From contig OX044358.1 in assembly GCA_943846665.1 (NCBI GenBank), positions 1,488,001-1,552,000 of the forward strand: a stretch of DNA of 64,000 bases. The letters are read 5' to 3'. Under the pieces are notes generated by a model. The model was not told where the DNA came from. It did not search any database and saw nothing but the letters and a program-made list of their open reading frames with translations. Both the position numbers and the translations under genes were made by a program. Positions 17,083 through 26,525 of this stretch are shown piece after piece. The stretch comes from Arcticimaribacter sp002477625. GTDB taxonomy: Bacteria > Bacteroidota > Bacteroidia > Flavobacteriales > Flavobacteriaceae. The first letter of the stretch is position 1; every line of letters begins with the position of its first letter.

Positions 17083-17697
17083 TTAATTTTTGTTTAGTTT
17101 TTTAACTTGTTCTTTGGCTTTGTTAATTTGATTTTTTCTTTTTTCGAGTTGTGCTTTTCGATCTTCAATTCGATCTTGAGCATTTATTTTTCTCAAAACT
17201 AGGTCGCTAATATCGTAATTTTTTGCGGAATATAACATAACCAAGTCCGAAGATCTGTCGAAAATGAAATCATATTTTCGTTCTTGAGCTATTTCACGCA
17301 CAATTCCCAATACACGATCCTGTATTGGCTTCAGAAGTTTTGATTTTTGGAGCATCAAAGCACCCCCTGGTCCGAATTTCTGTGTTTGTAGATTGACAAT
17401 ATCTTTTGCAAAACCATTGATTTCTTGTTCACGGTCCGAAATCAAGTTAGGAGTTAACAATGCTTTCTCTGCATTGAGGGCATCTTCTAGTTTTTTTAAT
17501 TGTAATTTCTGTAATTCAATTTCCTTTTTCCAGGTTTCAACCTTCTTATTCAGCAGTTGATTTGCAGTTTTGTATTCGTCTACATTTTCTAGAATTACAT
17601 CCATATCGATATAACCTATGCGAACTCCACGTTGTGCCCAATTGATTTGAGTACACATCAAGGTTAGGAAAAGCAGGAAGGAGCTAAATCGTTTCAT
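17083..17697 (-). CDS. OmpH/Skp-family periplasmic chaperone (paralogue 1)
   Basis: A 204-residue Skp-like protein with a signal peptide ending near NWAQ. It has the RVGYIDMDVILE-type strand (here RIGYIDMDVILENV), a coiled coil with many K/Q/E residues, the YDFIFDRSSDLV closing segment and an extra basic C-terminal tail of about 40 residues that paralogue 2 lacks. I use the ATG at 17697, one base after the bamA stop; an earlier in-frame start would overlap bamA. It most likely works with BamA on outer-membrane protein folding. Confidence 0.9.
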   Translation of the reverse strand: MKRFSSFLLFLTLMCTQINWAQRGVRIGYIDMDVILENVDEYKTANQLLNKKVETWKKEIELQKLQLKKLEDALNAEKALLTPNLISDREQEINGFAKDIVNLQTQKFGPGGALMLQKSKLLKPIQDRVLGIVREIAQERKYDFIFDRSSDLVMLYSAKNYDISDLVLRKINAQDRIEDRKAQLEKRKNQINKAKEQVKKLNKN

Positions 17698-17698
17698 T

Positions 17699-20296
17699 TT
17701 AGAATTGTTGTCCAATTATAAAGTGTGTTTCCCATCCGTGAGGACTTGTATCTTGCGCATTGGCAGCGTCAAATCCATATCCGAAATCGATCCCTAAGAG
17801 ACCAAAAGCGGGCATGAAAATTCGTATCCCGGCTCCAGCAGAACGCTTAGAATTGAACGGGTTGAAATCACTGAAGCTATTGTATCCATTACCAGCTTCT
17901 AGAAAACTAAGCGCATAGATGGAGGCACTTGGTTTGAGTGTAATCGGGTATCGAAGTTCTAAAGAAAACTTATTGTATATGGTAGAACCATCGTTGGTCG
18001 ATAAGGATTGATTTTCGTACCCTCGTAAAGCAATCGTTTCTCTTCCGTCGAGTGAATAGTTGGCCATTCCATCACCTCCAAGGTAGAAGCGTTCGAATGG
18101 AATTGCGCCTCGGTCTTTATTATAGGTTCCTAAGAACCCAAAATCAGCTTGTGTTTTCAACACCAACTTTCCAATGATACGTGAATACCAGGTCCCATTG
18201 AATTTAATTTTATAGAATTCTAACCAGCGGAATTTTTCTTGATCAATTTTGGATTGATCTGCAACCAATTCGCCTGCCTCATTTAAGGTTTTATATTCTG
18301 GTAAGTCACTCAAATTGGCATAATCGGTATCGCTGAATAATGAAAAAGGTGGGGTGAATTTTGCGCTAATCAAAAAGCTTGATCCTCCCGTTGGGAAAAT
18401 TGGATTCACCGAAGTGTTGTTTCTTGCGAGGGAAACGGTATAGGCTATGTTGTTTGATTCTCCATTACCAAAAGTAAAGAGGCCTGTAAAATAATTCTGT
18501 AGGTTGTAGTATTGAAAGGATACCGCTTGTGAAAGGGTGAAAAAATCATCAGGAACACGAAGCCTTTTAGCAAGACCTACCGTAATACTACTGATTTGAA
18601 AAGATTGACTTTTATCAGCTCTCTGTGTGAAAAAGTCGTATCGGAACTGATTGGTTCTCGAAAGTGAAGTAGAAAATTGAACCGGTTGTCTTCCTCCAAG
18701 CCAGGGCTCAGAAAACGAAAAACTATAGGTGTTGTAAAATTGACTTGCCTGCAAACGAAGACTAAGCGATTGACCATCTCCAGAGGGTACGGGTTTGTAT
18801 GACTTTTTATCAAAAATATTCCGCATCGAAAAGTTGTTGAACGACAGACCAAGCGTACCGATAAAGCCACCACCGCCATAACCACCTTGGAGCTCAATTT
18901 GACTAGCACCAGATTCTTGTAATCCAAATTCAATGTCAACAGTACCTGCATTGGGATCAACGTTTTTAAAATCGGGATTGATTTGTTCTGCATCGAAAAA
19001 TCCAAGCTGCCCTAATTCTCTTACTGTACGAACAACCTTGTCTTTACTGTAAAGCTCTCCGGGTTTGGTTCGCAATTCTCTAAAGATCACATGGTCATTG
19101 GTTTTGTCGTTTCCAATTACCGTGATCTTGTTGAAGGAAGCGAGTTTTCCTTCGGTCACTCGGATTTCAAAATTGATGGTATCGTTTTCTGCACTTACCT
19201 CTACGGCGTTGATGTTAGAAAAAAGATAACCACTATTTTGATATAAATTAGTGATGTCGTTACCATCTGGTTTAGTGTCGTCTGCAATTCGTTTCTTCAA
19301 AAGAACACCGTTATATGTATCTCCTTTTTTGATTCCTAAAACAGAAGCAAGAACTCTATTAGTGTAGGCAGCGTTTCCAAGGTATTTGATGTCTCCGAAG
19401 TAATACTTATTCCCTTCTTCAATTTTTAACTTAATCGCAAGATCAGTATTGTCTGCATCGATTATGGTGTCTGAAATAACACGCGCATCTCGATACCCCT
19501 TTTCCTTGTAAAAATCTATCAGTGAGGTTAAATCTTCTTGATAGTCTTTACTGATGTATTTTGATTTTTTCCAAAAACGGAAAATATTTTTCTTCTTAGT
19601 ATTTTTAAATTGTGCAGCTAGTTTATTAGCACTAAACTTCTCAATACCCTCAAAGTCAATCGATTTTATTTTTACGCGATTTCCTCGGTCGATATTCACG
19701 ACCATTTTCAATACGTTTTGTTCAGTAGAATCTGGAATTGTATTGAGCACTACCTTGGTATTGAGGTAACCTTCTTTTTTATATTTATTTACAATATAGT
19801 TTTTGGTGTTGGTTAAAAAACTTTCGGAGAGTTTTTTCCCTTTGGTCAATTCAGTATCCTTTATCAAAGATTCTGCTTTATTTTTTTTAACACCAACAAT
19901 TTTGATATCCGAAAGCGTAGGTAATTCTTCAATCTCAATTTCGAGTGTAATGAGATTTCCATTGATCTCCGCTATATAAAAATTGATATCGCTAAAAAGA
20001 TCTAGATTCCATAGTTTTTGGATTACGGAACTGATTTTTTCTCCTGGAACTTGAATCGATTGTCCTTTACGCAGCCCACTGTATGAAACTACAGTTTTAG
20101 CACTAAAGCTTTTCAGTCCAGTCACTTCGATGGAGTCAATTGTGTATTTTTTCGATGCTGTATACGCTGAAGGCGCTGCTGCTGGGACTTGAGCGTTAAC
20201 GGCTGTTCCACCCAATAGCATAACTAATGATATAAATACTAGTAATATGTTGTTATAAGAAGGCTTAAGCCTTGAGTTGTTCGCTTGTTTTTCCAA
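17699..20296 (-). CDS. bamA: Outer-membrane protein assembly factor BamA
   Basis: Central protein of the BAM complex that inserts beta-barrels into the outer membrane. The 865 residues comprise a signal peptide (ending TAVNAQ), five POTRA domains (about 48-440) and a C-terminal Omp85 barrel. The barrel includes the LRGYENQSLS region of loop 6 and ends in FIIGQQF with a terminal phenylalanine. The only initiation codon that gives a full signal peptide is TTG at 20294-20296, overlapping the end of uppS by 32 bp; the next ATG would leave too short a signal. uppS, bamA and two skp genes form one unit. Confidence 0.94.
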   Translation of the reverse strand: MEKQANNSRLKPSYNNILLVFISLVMLLGGTAVNAQVPAAAPSAYTASKKYTIDSIEVTGLKSFSAKTVVSYSGLRKGQSIQVPGEKISSVIQKLWNLDLFSDINFYIAEINGNLITLEIEIEELPTLSDIKIVGVKKNKAESLIKDTELTKGKKLSESFLTNTKNYIVNKYKKEGYLNTKVVLNTIPDSTEQNVLKMVVNIDRGNRVKIKSIDFEGIEKFSANKLAAQFKNTKKKNIFRFWKKSKYISKDYQEDLTSLIDFYKEKGYRDARVISDTIIDADNTDLAIKLKIEEGNKYYFGDIKYLGNAAYTNRVLASVLGIKKGDTYNGVLLKKRIADDTKPDGNDITNLYQNSGYLFSNINAVEVSAENDTINFEIRVTEGKLASFNKITVIGNDKTNDHVIFRELRTKPGELYSKDKVVRTVRELGQLGFFDAEQINPDFKNVDPNAGTVDIEFGLQESGASQIELQGGYGGGGFIGTLGLSFNNFSMRNIFDKKSYKPVPSGDGQSLSLRLQASQFYNTYSFSFSEPWLGGRQPVQFSTSLSRTNQFRYDFFTQRADKSQSFQISSITVGLAKRLRVPDDFFTLSQAVSFQYYNLQNYFTGLFTFGNGESNNIAYTVSLARNNTSVNPIFPTGGSSFLISAKFTPPFSLFSDTDYANLSDLPEYKTLNEAGELVADQSKIDQEKFRWLEFYKIKFNGTWYSRIIGKLVLKTQADFGFLGTYNKDRGAIPFERFYLGGDGMANYSLDGRETIALRGYENQSLSTNDGSTIYNKFSLELRYPITLKPSASIYALSFLEAGNGYNSFSDFNPFNSKRSAGAGIRIFMPAFGLLGIDFGYGFDAANAQDTSPHGWETHFIIGQQF

Positions 20297-20996
20297 ATCT
20301 ACGTTCTCGTTTTTGGTAATTATGTATTGCTAGATGTAATTGTGATTCATCAAAATCGGGCCAAAGGACTTCAGAAAAGTATAACTCTGCATAGGCTATT
20401 TTCCAAAGCAAAAAGTTGCTGATTCTTTGCTCTCCACTGGTTCGAATTAATAAATCTACATCTGGTAAATTTTGCGTGTAAAGATGCTTATTTATTATGG
20501 TTTCATCAACATTTTCGGGAGAAATTATATTATTTTTAACTTTAACTGCAATCTCCCTAATCGCTTGAGTAAGTTCTTCTTTACCACCGTAATTTAAGGC
20601 TAGGGTTAGGGTCATCCTTGAATTGTTTTTGGTCTTTTCTATGGTCTCATTTAATTCAGTTTGAACTGCCTCTGGGAGCACACTGAGATTACCCACAGCA
20701 TTGAGGCGAATATTGTTCTGAACCATTTGATGTAATTCTTTTCGTAATGATTTGACTAACAGCTTCATCAAAGTATTCACTTCTACTTGAGGCCGCTTCC
20801 AATTTTCAGTAGAGAAGGCAAAAAGAGTAAGGTTTTGAATTCCCAAACGTGCCGATTCTTCAACAATTTTTTGAACGGCTTCGACTCCGTTTCGGTGACC
20901 ATAAAGCCGGTTCTGTCCTTGAGCTTTTGCCCAACGTCCATTACCATCCATGATGATGGCAATATGTGCGGGTATGTTAGTCCGTTCAATGTTCAT
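20265..20996 (-). CDS. uppS: Isoprenyl transferase (undecaprenyl diphosphate synthase)
   Basis: Cis-prenyltransferase that builds the C55 lipid carrier for peptidoglycan and O-antigen. The 243 residues carry the signature IIMDGNGRWAK with catalytic D17, the FSTENWKRP motif, and LLIRTSGEQRISNFLLW followed by YAELYF near the C-terminus. The length is normal. Its start codon overlaps the stop of the upstream outer-membrane protein gene by one base, and its 3' end overlaps bamA, which indicates tight coupling in a cell-envelope operon. Confidence 0.95.
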   Translation of the reverse strand: MNIERTNIPAHIAIIMDGNGRWAKAQGQNRLYGHRNGVEAVQKIVEESARLGIQNLTLFAFSTENWKRPQVEVNTLMKLLVKSLRKELHQMVQNNIRLNAVGNLSVLPEAVQTELNETIEKTKNNSRMTLTLALNYGGKEELTQAIREIAVKVKNNIISPENVDETIINKHLYTQNLPDVDLLIRTSGEQRISNFLLWKIAYAELYFSEVLWPDFDESQLHLAIHNYQKRERRFGKTSEQLKA

Positions 20997-21697
20997 TATT
21001 TTTCTTTACAATAACAGGGCAATCGCCCAAAGGTAAAACTTAATGTTAAACCAGTAAAAACATACCAGTCATTATTATACAATGCTCCGTGTTTATAATT
21101 TGGATTTGCTTCGAATGCATCGACTGGATTGCTGCCGTCTAGATTGTCTGTCAGCGCATACCGTGCTCCGATCTCAAAGCCAAGGACAAATTGTGGACTT
21201 AATTTCGCTTTCATTCCTAGGGTGAGGGGGATCGAAAACTCAAGATCTTTATCGTATTCGGTTATGGTCAAAGGCTGATTTCGATCAATGTAAAACAAAT
21301 TATAACGAAAATAGTTCAATCCGAGATAGACATAAGGTGTTAGGTAACGTTCCTGATCGTGTAAGTTGAAATCAAAAAAGTTGAATTCTACTCCCGCAGA
21401 GAATTCCGTAATTTGATTCGTAACACTTAAGAATGTTCGAAAGCGGTTGAGGTCGTTTGTATAAAAATTCTTGTTCACTATCTTGGAATAGGAAAAACTC
21501 CCTCGAAAAGAATAGCGTGTTGTGATGTTGTATTTATATAGGATTCCAAAGGCGGGCGCTTTTGTATTGATGAATTTTCGAGACCCAACATCACCAATAA
21601 GATTACTGCCCCCCAGAAACAGACCTACTTCATGCATTTGAGCATGAGAAATAAGCGGGAGGAACACCATACAACAAATAAGCAAAATTCTTTTCAT
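20996..21697 (-). CDS. DUF6089-like outer-membrane beta-barrel protein
   Basis: A 233-residue protein with a signal peptide ending near SHAQ and alternating hydrophobic strands typical of a small beta-barrel. The mature start MHEVGLFLGGSNLIGDVG and the central APAFGILYKYNIT are features I associate with the DUF6089/PorT-like group of Bacteroidota. The C-terminus is unusual for a barrel, ending LPCYCKEK with two cysteines. It is the first gene of the uppS-bamA unit. PorT is a Type IX secretion component, but I cannot tell whether this is a true PorT or only a structural relative. Confidence 0.75.
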   Translation of the reverse strand: MKRILLICCMVFLPLISHAQMHEVGLFLGGSNLIGDVGSRKFINTKAPAFGILYKYNITTRYSFRGSFSYSKIVNKNFYTNDLNRFRTFLSVTNQITEFSAGVEFNFFDFNLHDQERYLTPYVYLGLNYFRYNLFYIDRNQPLTITEYDKDLEFSIPLTLGMKAKLSPQFVLGFEIGARYALTDNLDGSNPVDAFEANPNYKHGALYNNDWYVFTGLTLSFTFGRLPCYCKEK

Positions 21698-21783
21698 CAG
21701 AATTTGGGAAACGCTAGTGTTTACAGATCATCCTAAAGAAGGATCCTTCAATACTCTAAACTGCGTTTTGATGAAAATATTGC

Positions 21784-22656
21784 CTAATTTCTGGTGTCAA
21801 ACCCCCAGAAAAGTTTGTCGCGTAAGGTTTTGAAAAATGCATTGTCGTGAAGTTCGACGGTTGCAAGCGTAAAAGGAGCTTTTTTTACTTGAATGCATGT
21901 CTCTTGATTGACCGTTATGATTCTCGAATCCAAAGAAAGCAAGTGGTCTTCCCCACGTCCAGTAACCTCCAATTCTATGGTGGTGCTGTTGGGAATAATA
22001 AGTGGCCGTATGTTGAGGTTGTGTGGTGCTATTGGGGTAAGAACAAAGCCTGCTGTTTGAGGCGACATGATGGGTCCACCGCTACTAAGCGAGTAGCCTG
22101 TTGATCCCGTTGGAGTAGAAATGATGAGTCCATCGGCCCAATAAGTTGTCAAAGGTTCATTGTCTAGGCGGGTATTGACACTAATCAAAGAGGCGGTATT
22201 TTTACGATTAACACTGATTTCGTTTAAGGCATAGGGGAAGGAATCAATCGCTTCATTAGCTTCAGGGAGTTTTACTTCCAAAAGACTTCGATGGATGATG
22301 GAGTATTTGTTTTCCCACAATTGCTTTAAACCAACATTTAAAGATTCTTTTTGTAGACTGGTCAGAAAACCCAACCTTCCTGTATTGATTCCAAGAATGG
22401 GTACATTACTGTCTTTTACGGTCATAATTGCTCTAAGCATAGAGCCATCGCCGCCTATGCAAAACAAAAAATCGGTATCAAGGGGAAGGGATTCAAAAAC
22501 AGATGCATACGAAGCCATGTCGGGGTCTTCCAAGAAATGTTCCATTTCATAGTCTACCAGAACCGTCACTTTTCGTTCGAGTAAATGCTCAATTACACCT
22601 TGTGCATATCCTCTGGAGTTTTCATTTTGAAATGGGCAGATAACCGCAATCTTCAT
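21784..22656 (-). CDS. nadK: NAD kinase
   Basis: Cytoplasmic enzyme that phosphorylates NAD to NADP. The 290 residues contain the GGDGS phosphate-binding motif (68-72), the LGINTGRLGFLTS segment and the conserved TPTGSTGYSLSSGGP loop. The length is normal. It reads away from pdxJ, with a shared 126-bp divergent promoter region. An 86-bp gap separates it from the outer-membrane protein gene downstream; this gap contains the 12-bp palindrome GAAGGATCCTTC (21738-21749). Confidence 0.95.
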   Translation of the reverse strand: MKIAVICPFQNENSRGYAQGVIEHLLERKVTVLVDYEMEHFLEDPDMASYASVFESLPLDTDFLFCIGGDGSMLRAIMTVKDSNVPILGINTGRLGFLTSLQKESLNVGLKQLWENKYSIIHRSLLEVKLPEANEAIDSFPYALNEISVNRKNTASLISVNTRLDNEPLTTYWADGLIISTPTGSTGYSLSSGGPIMSPQTAGFVLTPIAPHNLNIRPLIIPNSTTIELEVTGRGEDHLLSLDSRIITVNQETCIQVKKAPFTLATVELHDNAFFKTLRDKLFWGFDTRN

Positions 22657-22672
22657 AACGCTGTCTTTACTT

Positions 22673-22680
22673 CAAAAGTA
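22673..22680 (-). promoter_or_regulatory. TAnnTTTG -7 box before nadK
   Basis: TACTTTTG on the minus strand, 16 nt upstream of the nadK ATG. No clear -33 TTG at the expected spacing. Confidence 0.4.
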
Positions 22681-22739
22681 CAAAAACTTATGTACTACTA
22701 CGCCTACATTTTTTAAAGGTCATATTCTCGAACAATCTC

Positions 22740-22771
22740 TTGGGATTCGTTGAGGGAAGTTTGTAGTTTTA
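22740..22771 (+). promoter_or_regulatory. Possible promoter of pdxJ
   Basis: TTG (22740-22742), a 21-bp spacer and TAGTTTTA (22764-22771) resemble the Bacteroidota TTG-N19-23-TAnnTTTG pattern with the last base changed. The box lies 11 nt before the pdxJ ATG. Confidence 0.35.
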
Positions 22772-22782
22772 CAAAAAAAAGA

Positions 22783-23499
22783 ATGACCAAGCTCAGTGTT
22801 AATATCAACAAAGTGGCTACACTTCGTAACTCAAGAGGTGGTAATGCCCCAGACCTATTGAAAGTAGCGACCGATTTGCAATCGTATGGTGCAGAGGGTA
22901 TTACAGTTCACCCTCGTCCAGACCAACGTCATATTCGATATGCCGATGCGCATGCCCTACCCAAGGTTGTGACCACAGAATATAATATTGAAGGAAACCC
23001 AATTCCAGAGTTTGTTCAAATGGTGTTGGAGATTCGCCCAACTCAGGTTACTTTGGTTCCCGATGCTGTTGATGCATTAACTTCTAATGCAGGTTGGGAC
23101 ACCTATACCAATCTAGATTTTTTAAAAAGCGTAATCCAAGACTTTAAAGCAGCAGGAATACGAACATCTATCTTTGTTGACCCCGATATCCGCATGATTG
23201 AAGGTGCCGTTGCTACAGGAGCTGACCGAATTGAATTATATACAGAAGCCTTTGCAGACGGATATGCTTCAAATGCTGAAAAAGCAATAGCTCCCTACGT
23301 ACAAGCTGCAATCCGTGCTAACGAACTGGGTTTAGGAATCAATGCAGGACATGACTTGAGTTTAGATAACATCAAATTTTTTGCTCAAAACATACCCCAG
23401 CTGTTAGAGGTTTCAATAGGTCACGCTTTGGTTTGTGAATCGCTCTACCTCGGATTTGAAAACGTAATTCCCATGTACCTTCAACGTTTGGCACAATGA
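22783..23499 (+). CDS. pdxJ: Pyridoxine 5'-phosphate synthase
   Basis: TIM-barrel enzyme that condenses 1-deoxyxylulose 5-phosphate with 3-amino-2-oxopropyl phosphate to pyridoxine 5'-phosphate. The 238 residues open with SVNINKVATLRNSRGG and include GITVHPRPDQRHI, FVDPD, LYTEAFA, GINAGHDLSLDN and a closing EVSIGHALVCE. I use ATG 22783; an in-frame TTG at 22750 would run through the likely promoter. The stop overlaps the start of the following hydrolase by 4 bp (ATGA), so the two are translationally coupled. Confidence 0.95.
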   Translation: MTKLSVNINKVATLRNSRGGNAPDLLKVATDLQSYGAEGITVHPRPDQRHIRYADAHALPKVVTTEYNIEGNPIPEFVQMVLEIRPTQVTLVPDAVDALTSNAGWDTYTNLDFLKSVIQDFKAAGIRTSIFVDPDIRMIEGAVATGADRIELYTEAFADGYASNAEKAIAPYVQAAIRANELGLGINAGHDLSLDNIKFFAQNIPQLLEVSIGHALVCESLYLGFENVIPMYLQRLAQ

Positions 23500-24266
23500 A
23501 ACTGTTACACAGTTTAATACTCGGCAATGGCGAGCGACATCTGATTGTTTTACACGGCTTTCTCGGTATGGGTGATAATTGGAAAACACATGCCAAAAGA
23601 TGGGAATCTCAAGGGTGGTGTGTTCATTTGATTGATCAAAGAAATCATGGGCGAAGTTTTTGGTCAACAGAATTCAATTATTCGATCTTGGCAGCCGATT
23701 TAAAAACCTATTTAGATCATCATCAAATTCAAAAATGCACCCTGTTAGGCCATTCTATGGGTGGAAAAACAGCCATGTTTTTTGCAACTCAAAACCCAGA
23801 ATACATTCACCAATTGCTTGTTGCGGATATAGCTCCCAAGTCCTATGCCTCTCATCACCAACAAATCTTAAACGGTTTAGCCTCTCTAGATTTTTCGACC
23901 CTTCAAACGCGTGCTGCTGTAGACCAAGCCTTGTCAGCTTATGTTCCAGAAGTTGGTGTTAGACAATTTTTATTAAAAAATATTTATTGGGTAGAAAAAA
24001 ATCAGCTTGGACTTCGGGTCAACATTGAAGTCTTAAAAGAAGCAGGGACAACCATTGGAGCAGGTTTGGAGCCTCATCAACAATTCGATGGTCCTACACT
24101 ATTTCTAAGAGGACTTCAATCCGGTTATATTACTGATGAAGATCGCTTGACATTGCATCACCATTTTCCAAATAAGCTTTTAAAAGATATAGAAAAAGCA
24201 GGGCATTGGTTGCATGCTGAAAATCCAACTGCTTTTTTGGAGGCTGTTGAGTCTTGGTGGGTGTAA
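23496..24266 (+). CDS. Alpha/beta-hydrolase (YbfF-like esterase family)
   Basis: A 256-residue alpha/beta-hydrolase. The oxyanion region HGFLGMGDNW lies at 20-29, IDQRNHGRS at 46-54, and the nucleophile elbow GHSMGG places the catalytic serine at S87. The closing histidine is in AGHWLHAENP. The layout resembles YbfF-type acyl-CoA/ester hydrolases, but the natural substrate is unknown. It is coupled to pdxJ by a 4-bp overlap, a pairing that recurs in flavobacteria as far as I recall; no shared pathway is evident. Confidence 0.88.
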   Translation: MKLLHSLILGNGERHLIVLHGFLGMGDNWKTHAKRWESQGWCVHLIDQRNHGRSFWSTEFNYSILAADLKTYLDHHQIQKCTLLGHSMGGKTAMFFATQNPEYIHQLLVADIAPKSYASHHQQILNGLASLDFSTLQTRAAVDQALSAYVPEVGVRQFLLKNIYWVEKNQLGLRVNIEVLKEAGTTIGAGLEPHQQFDGPTLFLRGLQSGYITDEDRLTLHHHFPNKLLKDIEKAGHWLHAENPTAFLEAVESWWV

Positions 24267-24354
24267 AATTAAATTTTCACAGCATTTAATTAAAATGTGA
24301 TAATCGACCACAAATTTAAATGCTCCAATAAGAACCCTTAATTTAGCTCTATAA

Positions 24355-24837
24355 ATGAACAATATGATTCGCTTTGCACAAAAAGAAGACATGTCTTCAG
24401 CTTTACGTTTGATTCAAGAATTGGCCGATTTTGAAAATGAACCGGATGCAGTTGTTGTAACAGAAAATGATCTTATACGCGATGGTTTTGGTCCTAATTC
24501 TATTTTTCATTGTTTGGTGGCCGAAGACGAAGGTAAGGTTGTTGGAATGGCGCTTTTTTATCCTCGATATTCTACGTGGAAAGGTCCAACCTTTCATTTA
24601 GAAGATTTAATTGTCACACAAAGTCAAAGAGGTAAAGGCTTTGGAAAAGATTTATACACAGCTTTTATTACTTATGCAGCCGAAAAACAAGTGAAAAGAA
24701 TTGAATGGGTAGTTTTGGACTGGAATACGCATGCAATGGATTTTTATAAAAGAAGTGGTGCAGCTGTTTTGGATGATTGGAAAACAGTTCAAATGGATGA
24801 ACAGGCCATAACGGCTTATGTAAAAGCATCCCATTAA
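24355..24837 (+). CDS. GNAT-family N-acetyltransferase
   Basis: A 160-residue Gcn5-related acetyltransferase. The acetyl-CoA pyrophosphate-binding loop is QSQRGKGFGKDLY, preceded by the LEDLIVTQSQR strand. The C-terminal VLDWNTHAMDFYKRSGA segment is the usual motif B region. The overall pattern resembles diamine/thialysine acetyltransferases (SSAT type), where FHLEDL and WNxxAxxFYKxxGA occur, so a polyamine-like or small-molecule amine substrate is possible but not shown. A second ATG at 24364 is also possible. It is followed 9 bp later by aspartate kinase. Confidence 0.85.
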   Translation: MNNMIRFAQKEDMSSALRLIQELADFENEPDAVVVTENDLIRDGFGPNSIFHCLVAEDEGKVVGMALFYPRYSTWKGPTFHLEDLIVTQSQRGKGFGKDLYTAFITYAAEKQVKRIEWVVLDWNTHAMDFYKRSGAAVLDDWKTVQMDEQAITAYVKASH

Positions 24838-24846
24838 GATTATTAT

Positions 24847-26103
24847 ATGAGAGTATTTAAATTTGGAGGTGCGTCCGTTAAAGATGCCGAAGGGGTTAAA
24901 AATGTTGCAGAAGTGCTTAAGAAGGTAGGGTATAAAGACACCCTTATTATTGTATCGGCAATGGGCAAAACTACCAATGCATTGGAGCTTGTTGTAGATC
25001 ATTATTTTAACCATCCGGAAGAATTACCCAATGCTATTTTGGAATTAAAACAATTTCATTTACAAATTGTTGAAGCCCTTTTTGGGTCAGTTTATGAACC
25101 AATCAACAACAGAGTTGGAGAGCTTGTTTTGGAATTAAAAAGTTTTTTTAAGCACAACAAATCAACGAACTACAGCTTTGTATACGACCAAGTCGTTGGT
25201 TTTGGAGAACTGCTTTCTACTTCAATCATCAATGCCTATTTGAATCATGTAAATATTCAATGTGAATGGCTTGATGCGCGTAAGTGTGTAAAAACAGATA
25301 CTTACTATCGAGACGCTAACTTGAATTGGGAGTTGACGCAACAAGCAATCAATGAACAGGTTACAGGTAACAAATTGGTGATATCTCAAGGATTCATTGG
25401 GAGCGATGAAAATAACTTCACTACCACCCTAGGCCGCGAGGGATCGGATTATACAGCAGCAATTTTTGCGTACGCCCTCAATGCTGAGTCGGTAACTATC
25501 TGGAAGGATGTGCCGGGAGTTCTAAATGGTGATCCTCGTGTATTTGAAAACACAAAATTGTTGAATCAAATTTCCTATACTGAAGCGATTGAACTGGCTT
25601 TTTATGGGGCTTCTGTAATACACCCTAAAACATTACAACCATTGCAGCGTAAAGAAATTCCGTTGTATGTTCGGTCGTTTGTCAACCCAGAAGGGGCTGG
25701 AACTTCGGTTTCAAGTGGAAAAACTCTCGAACCCCACATTCCCTGCTATATTTTAAAACCAAAACAAGTATTGATCCGATTGTCTTCTTTAGACTTTTCC
25801 TTTATGGTCGAAGACAATATCAGTGAAGTTTTTGCTCTACTTTATCAATACCAAATGCGGGTTGATTTAATTCAAAATTCTGCAATTAGTTTTTCAGTTT
25901 GTGTCAATAATAAGTACGACAGATTAGAGGAATTGCTTCAGATTCTTCGTTCCAAGTTTAAAGTAACTGTTTTTGAAAATGTAGACCTGTACACTGTACG
26001 TCATTTCGATTCAGAAGCCCTTAAAACAATTGAAGCACAAAAGGATAATATCTTACTAGAACAACGTGCCCAAGAAACCATTCAATATGTGGTTGAGAAT
26101 TAA
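24847..26103 (+). CDS. Aspartate kinase (monofunctional)
   Basis: First enzyme of the aspartate family of amino acids, phosphorylating L-aspartate. The 418 residues open with the kinase motif VFKFGGASVKD, contain TTLGREGSDYTAAIFA and the GVLNGDPR segment, and end in an ACT-like region (about 300-400). The regulatory part is poorly conserved, so feedback control by lysine or threonine cannot be predicted. There is no fused homoserine dehydrogenase. It ends 2 bp before the convergent ArsC-like gene, with no hairpin terminator between them. Confidence 0.9.
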   Translation: MRVFKFGGASVKDAEGVKNVAEVLKKVGYKDTLIIVSAMGKTTNALELVVDHYFNHPEELPNAILELKQFHLQIVEALFGSVYEPINNRVGELVLELKSFFKHNKSTNYSFVYDQVVGFGELLSTSIINAYLNHVNIQCEWLDARKCVKTDTYYRDANLNWELTQQAINEQVTGNKLVISQGFIGSDENNFTTTLGREGSDYTAAIFAYALNAESVTIWKDVPGVLNGDPRVFENTKLLNQISYTEAIELAFYGASVIHPKTLQPLQRKEIPLYVRSFVNPEGAGTSVSSGKTLEPHIPCYILKPKQVLIRLSSLDFSFMVEDNISEVFALLYQYQMRVDLIQNSAISFSVCVNNKYDRLEELLQILRSKFKVTVFENVDLYTVRHFDSEALKTIEAQKDNILLEQRAQETIQYVVEN

Positions 26104-26105
26104 GC

Positions 26106-26525
26106 CTAGTTCAGATGGGTGTCTACAAAAGCTTTACAATAATTTTGTATTTCTAAACGCGTAGCTTCGAAAGCAGCTTCAATCTCAGTTTCAGATCCTT
26201 TTAATTTCGAGGGGTCCGTAAAATTGTGATGTAATTTTAGCATTGCATTCCCAGTAAAAACAGGGCAATTTTCAGCGGCGTGATCACATACAGTCAGGAT
26301 GTAGTCAAATGTGATGTTATCGTATTCCGAAACTAAATTAGAGGTGTTCTTCGAAAGGTCTATTCCTACCTCACTCATGGTCTTTATCGCTCTCGGATTT
26401 ACCCCATGGGTTTCTATTCCGGCACTGTATACCTCCAATTTTTCTTTTCCAAAATGTTGCATAAATCCGTGTGCAATTTGACTTCTACACGAGTTTCCTG
26501 TACAGACAATTAAAATTTTATTCAT
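26106..26525 (-). CDS. Thioredoxin-type arsenate reductase / low-molecular-weight phosphatase-like protein
   Basis: A 139-residue protein of the LMW-phosphatase fold. The P-loop CTGNSCR fits CX5R with C8 and R14. A second pair of cysteines in TVCDHAAENCP (C80, C87) matches the relay cysteines of thioredoxin-coupled arsenate reductase (C10, C82, C89 in the pI258 enzyme). This distinguishes it from plain tyrosine phosphatases. I use ATG 26525, which overlaps the stop of the upstream dehydrogenase by 4 bp. No ars transporter or ArsR regulator is nearby, so the physiological role might not be arsenic resistance. Confidence 0.82.
   Translation of the reverse strand: MNKILIVCTGNSCRSQIAHGFMQHFGKEKLEVYSAGIETHGVNPRAIKTMSEVGIDLSKNTSNLVSEYDNITFDYILTVCDHAAENCPVFTGNAMLKLHHNFTDPSKLKGSETEIEAAFEATRLEIQNYCKAFVDTHLN

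Noticed and set aside
21738..21749. Palindrome GAAGGATCCTTC between nadK and the DUF6089-like gene
   Set aside because: A 12-bp perfect palindrome without T run, second copy or regulator nearby; no function can be supported.
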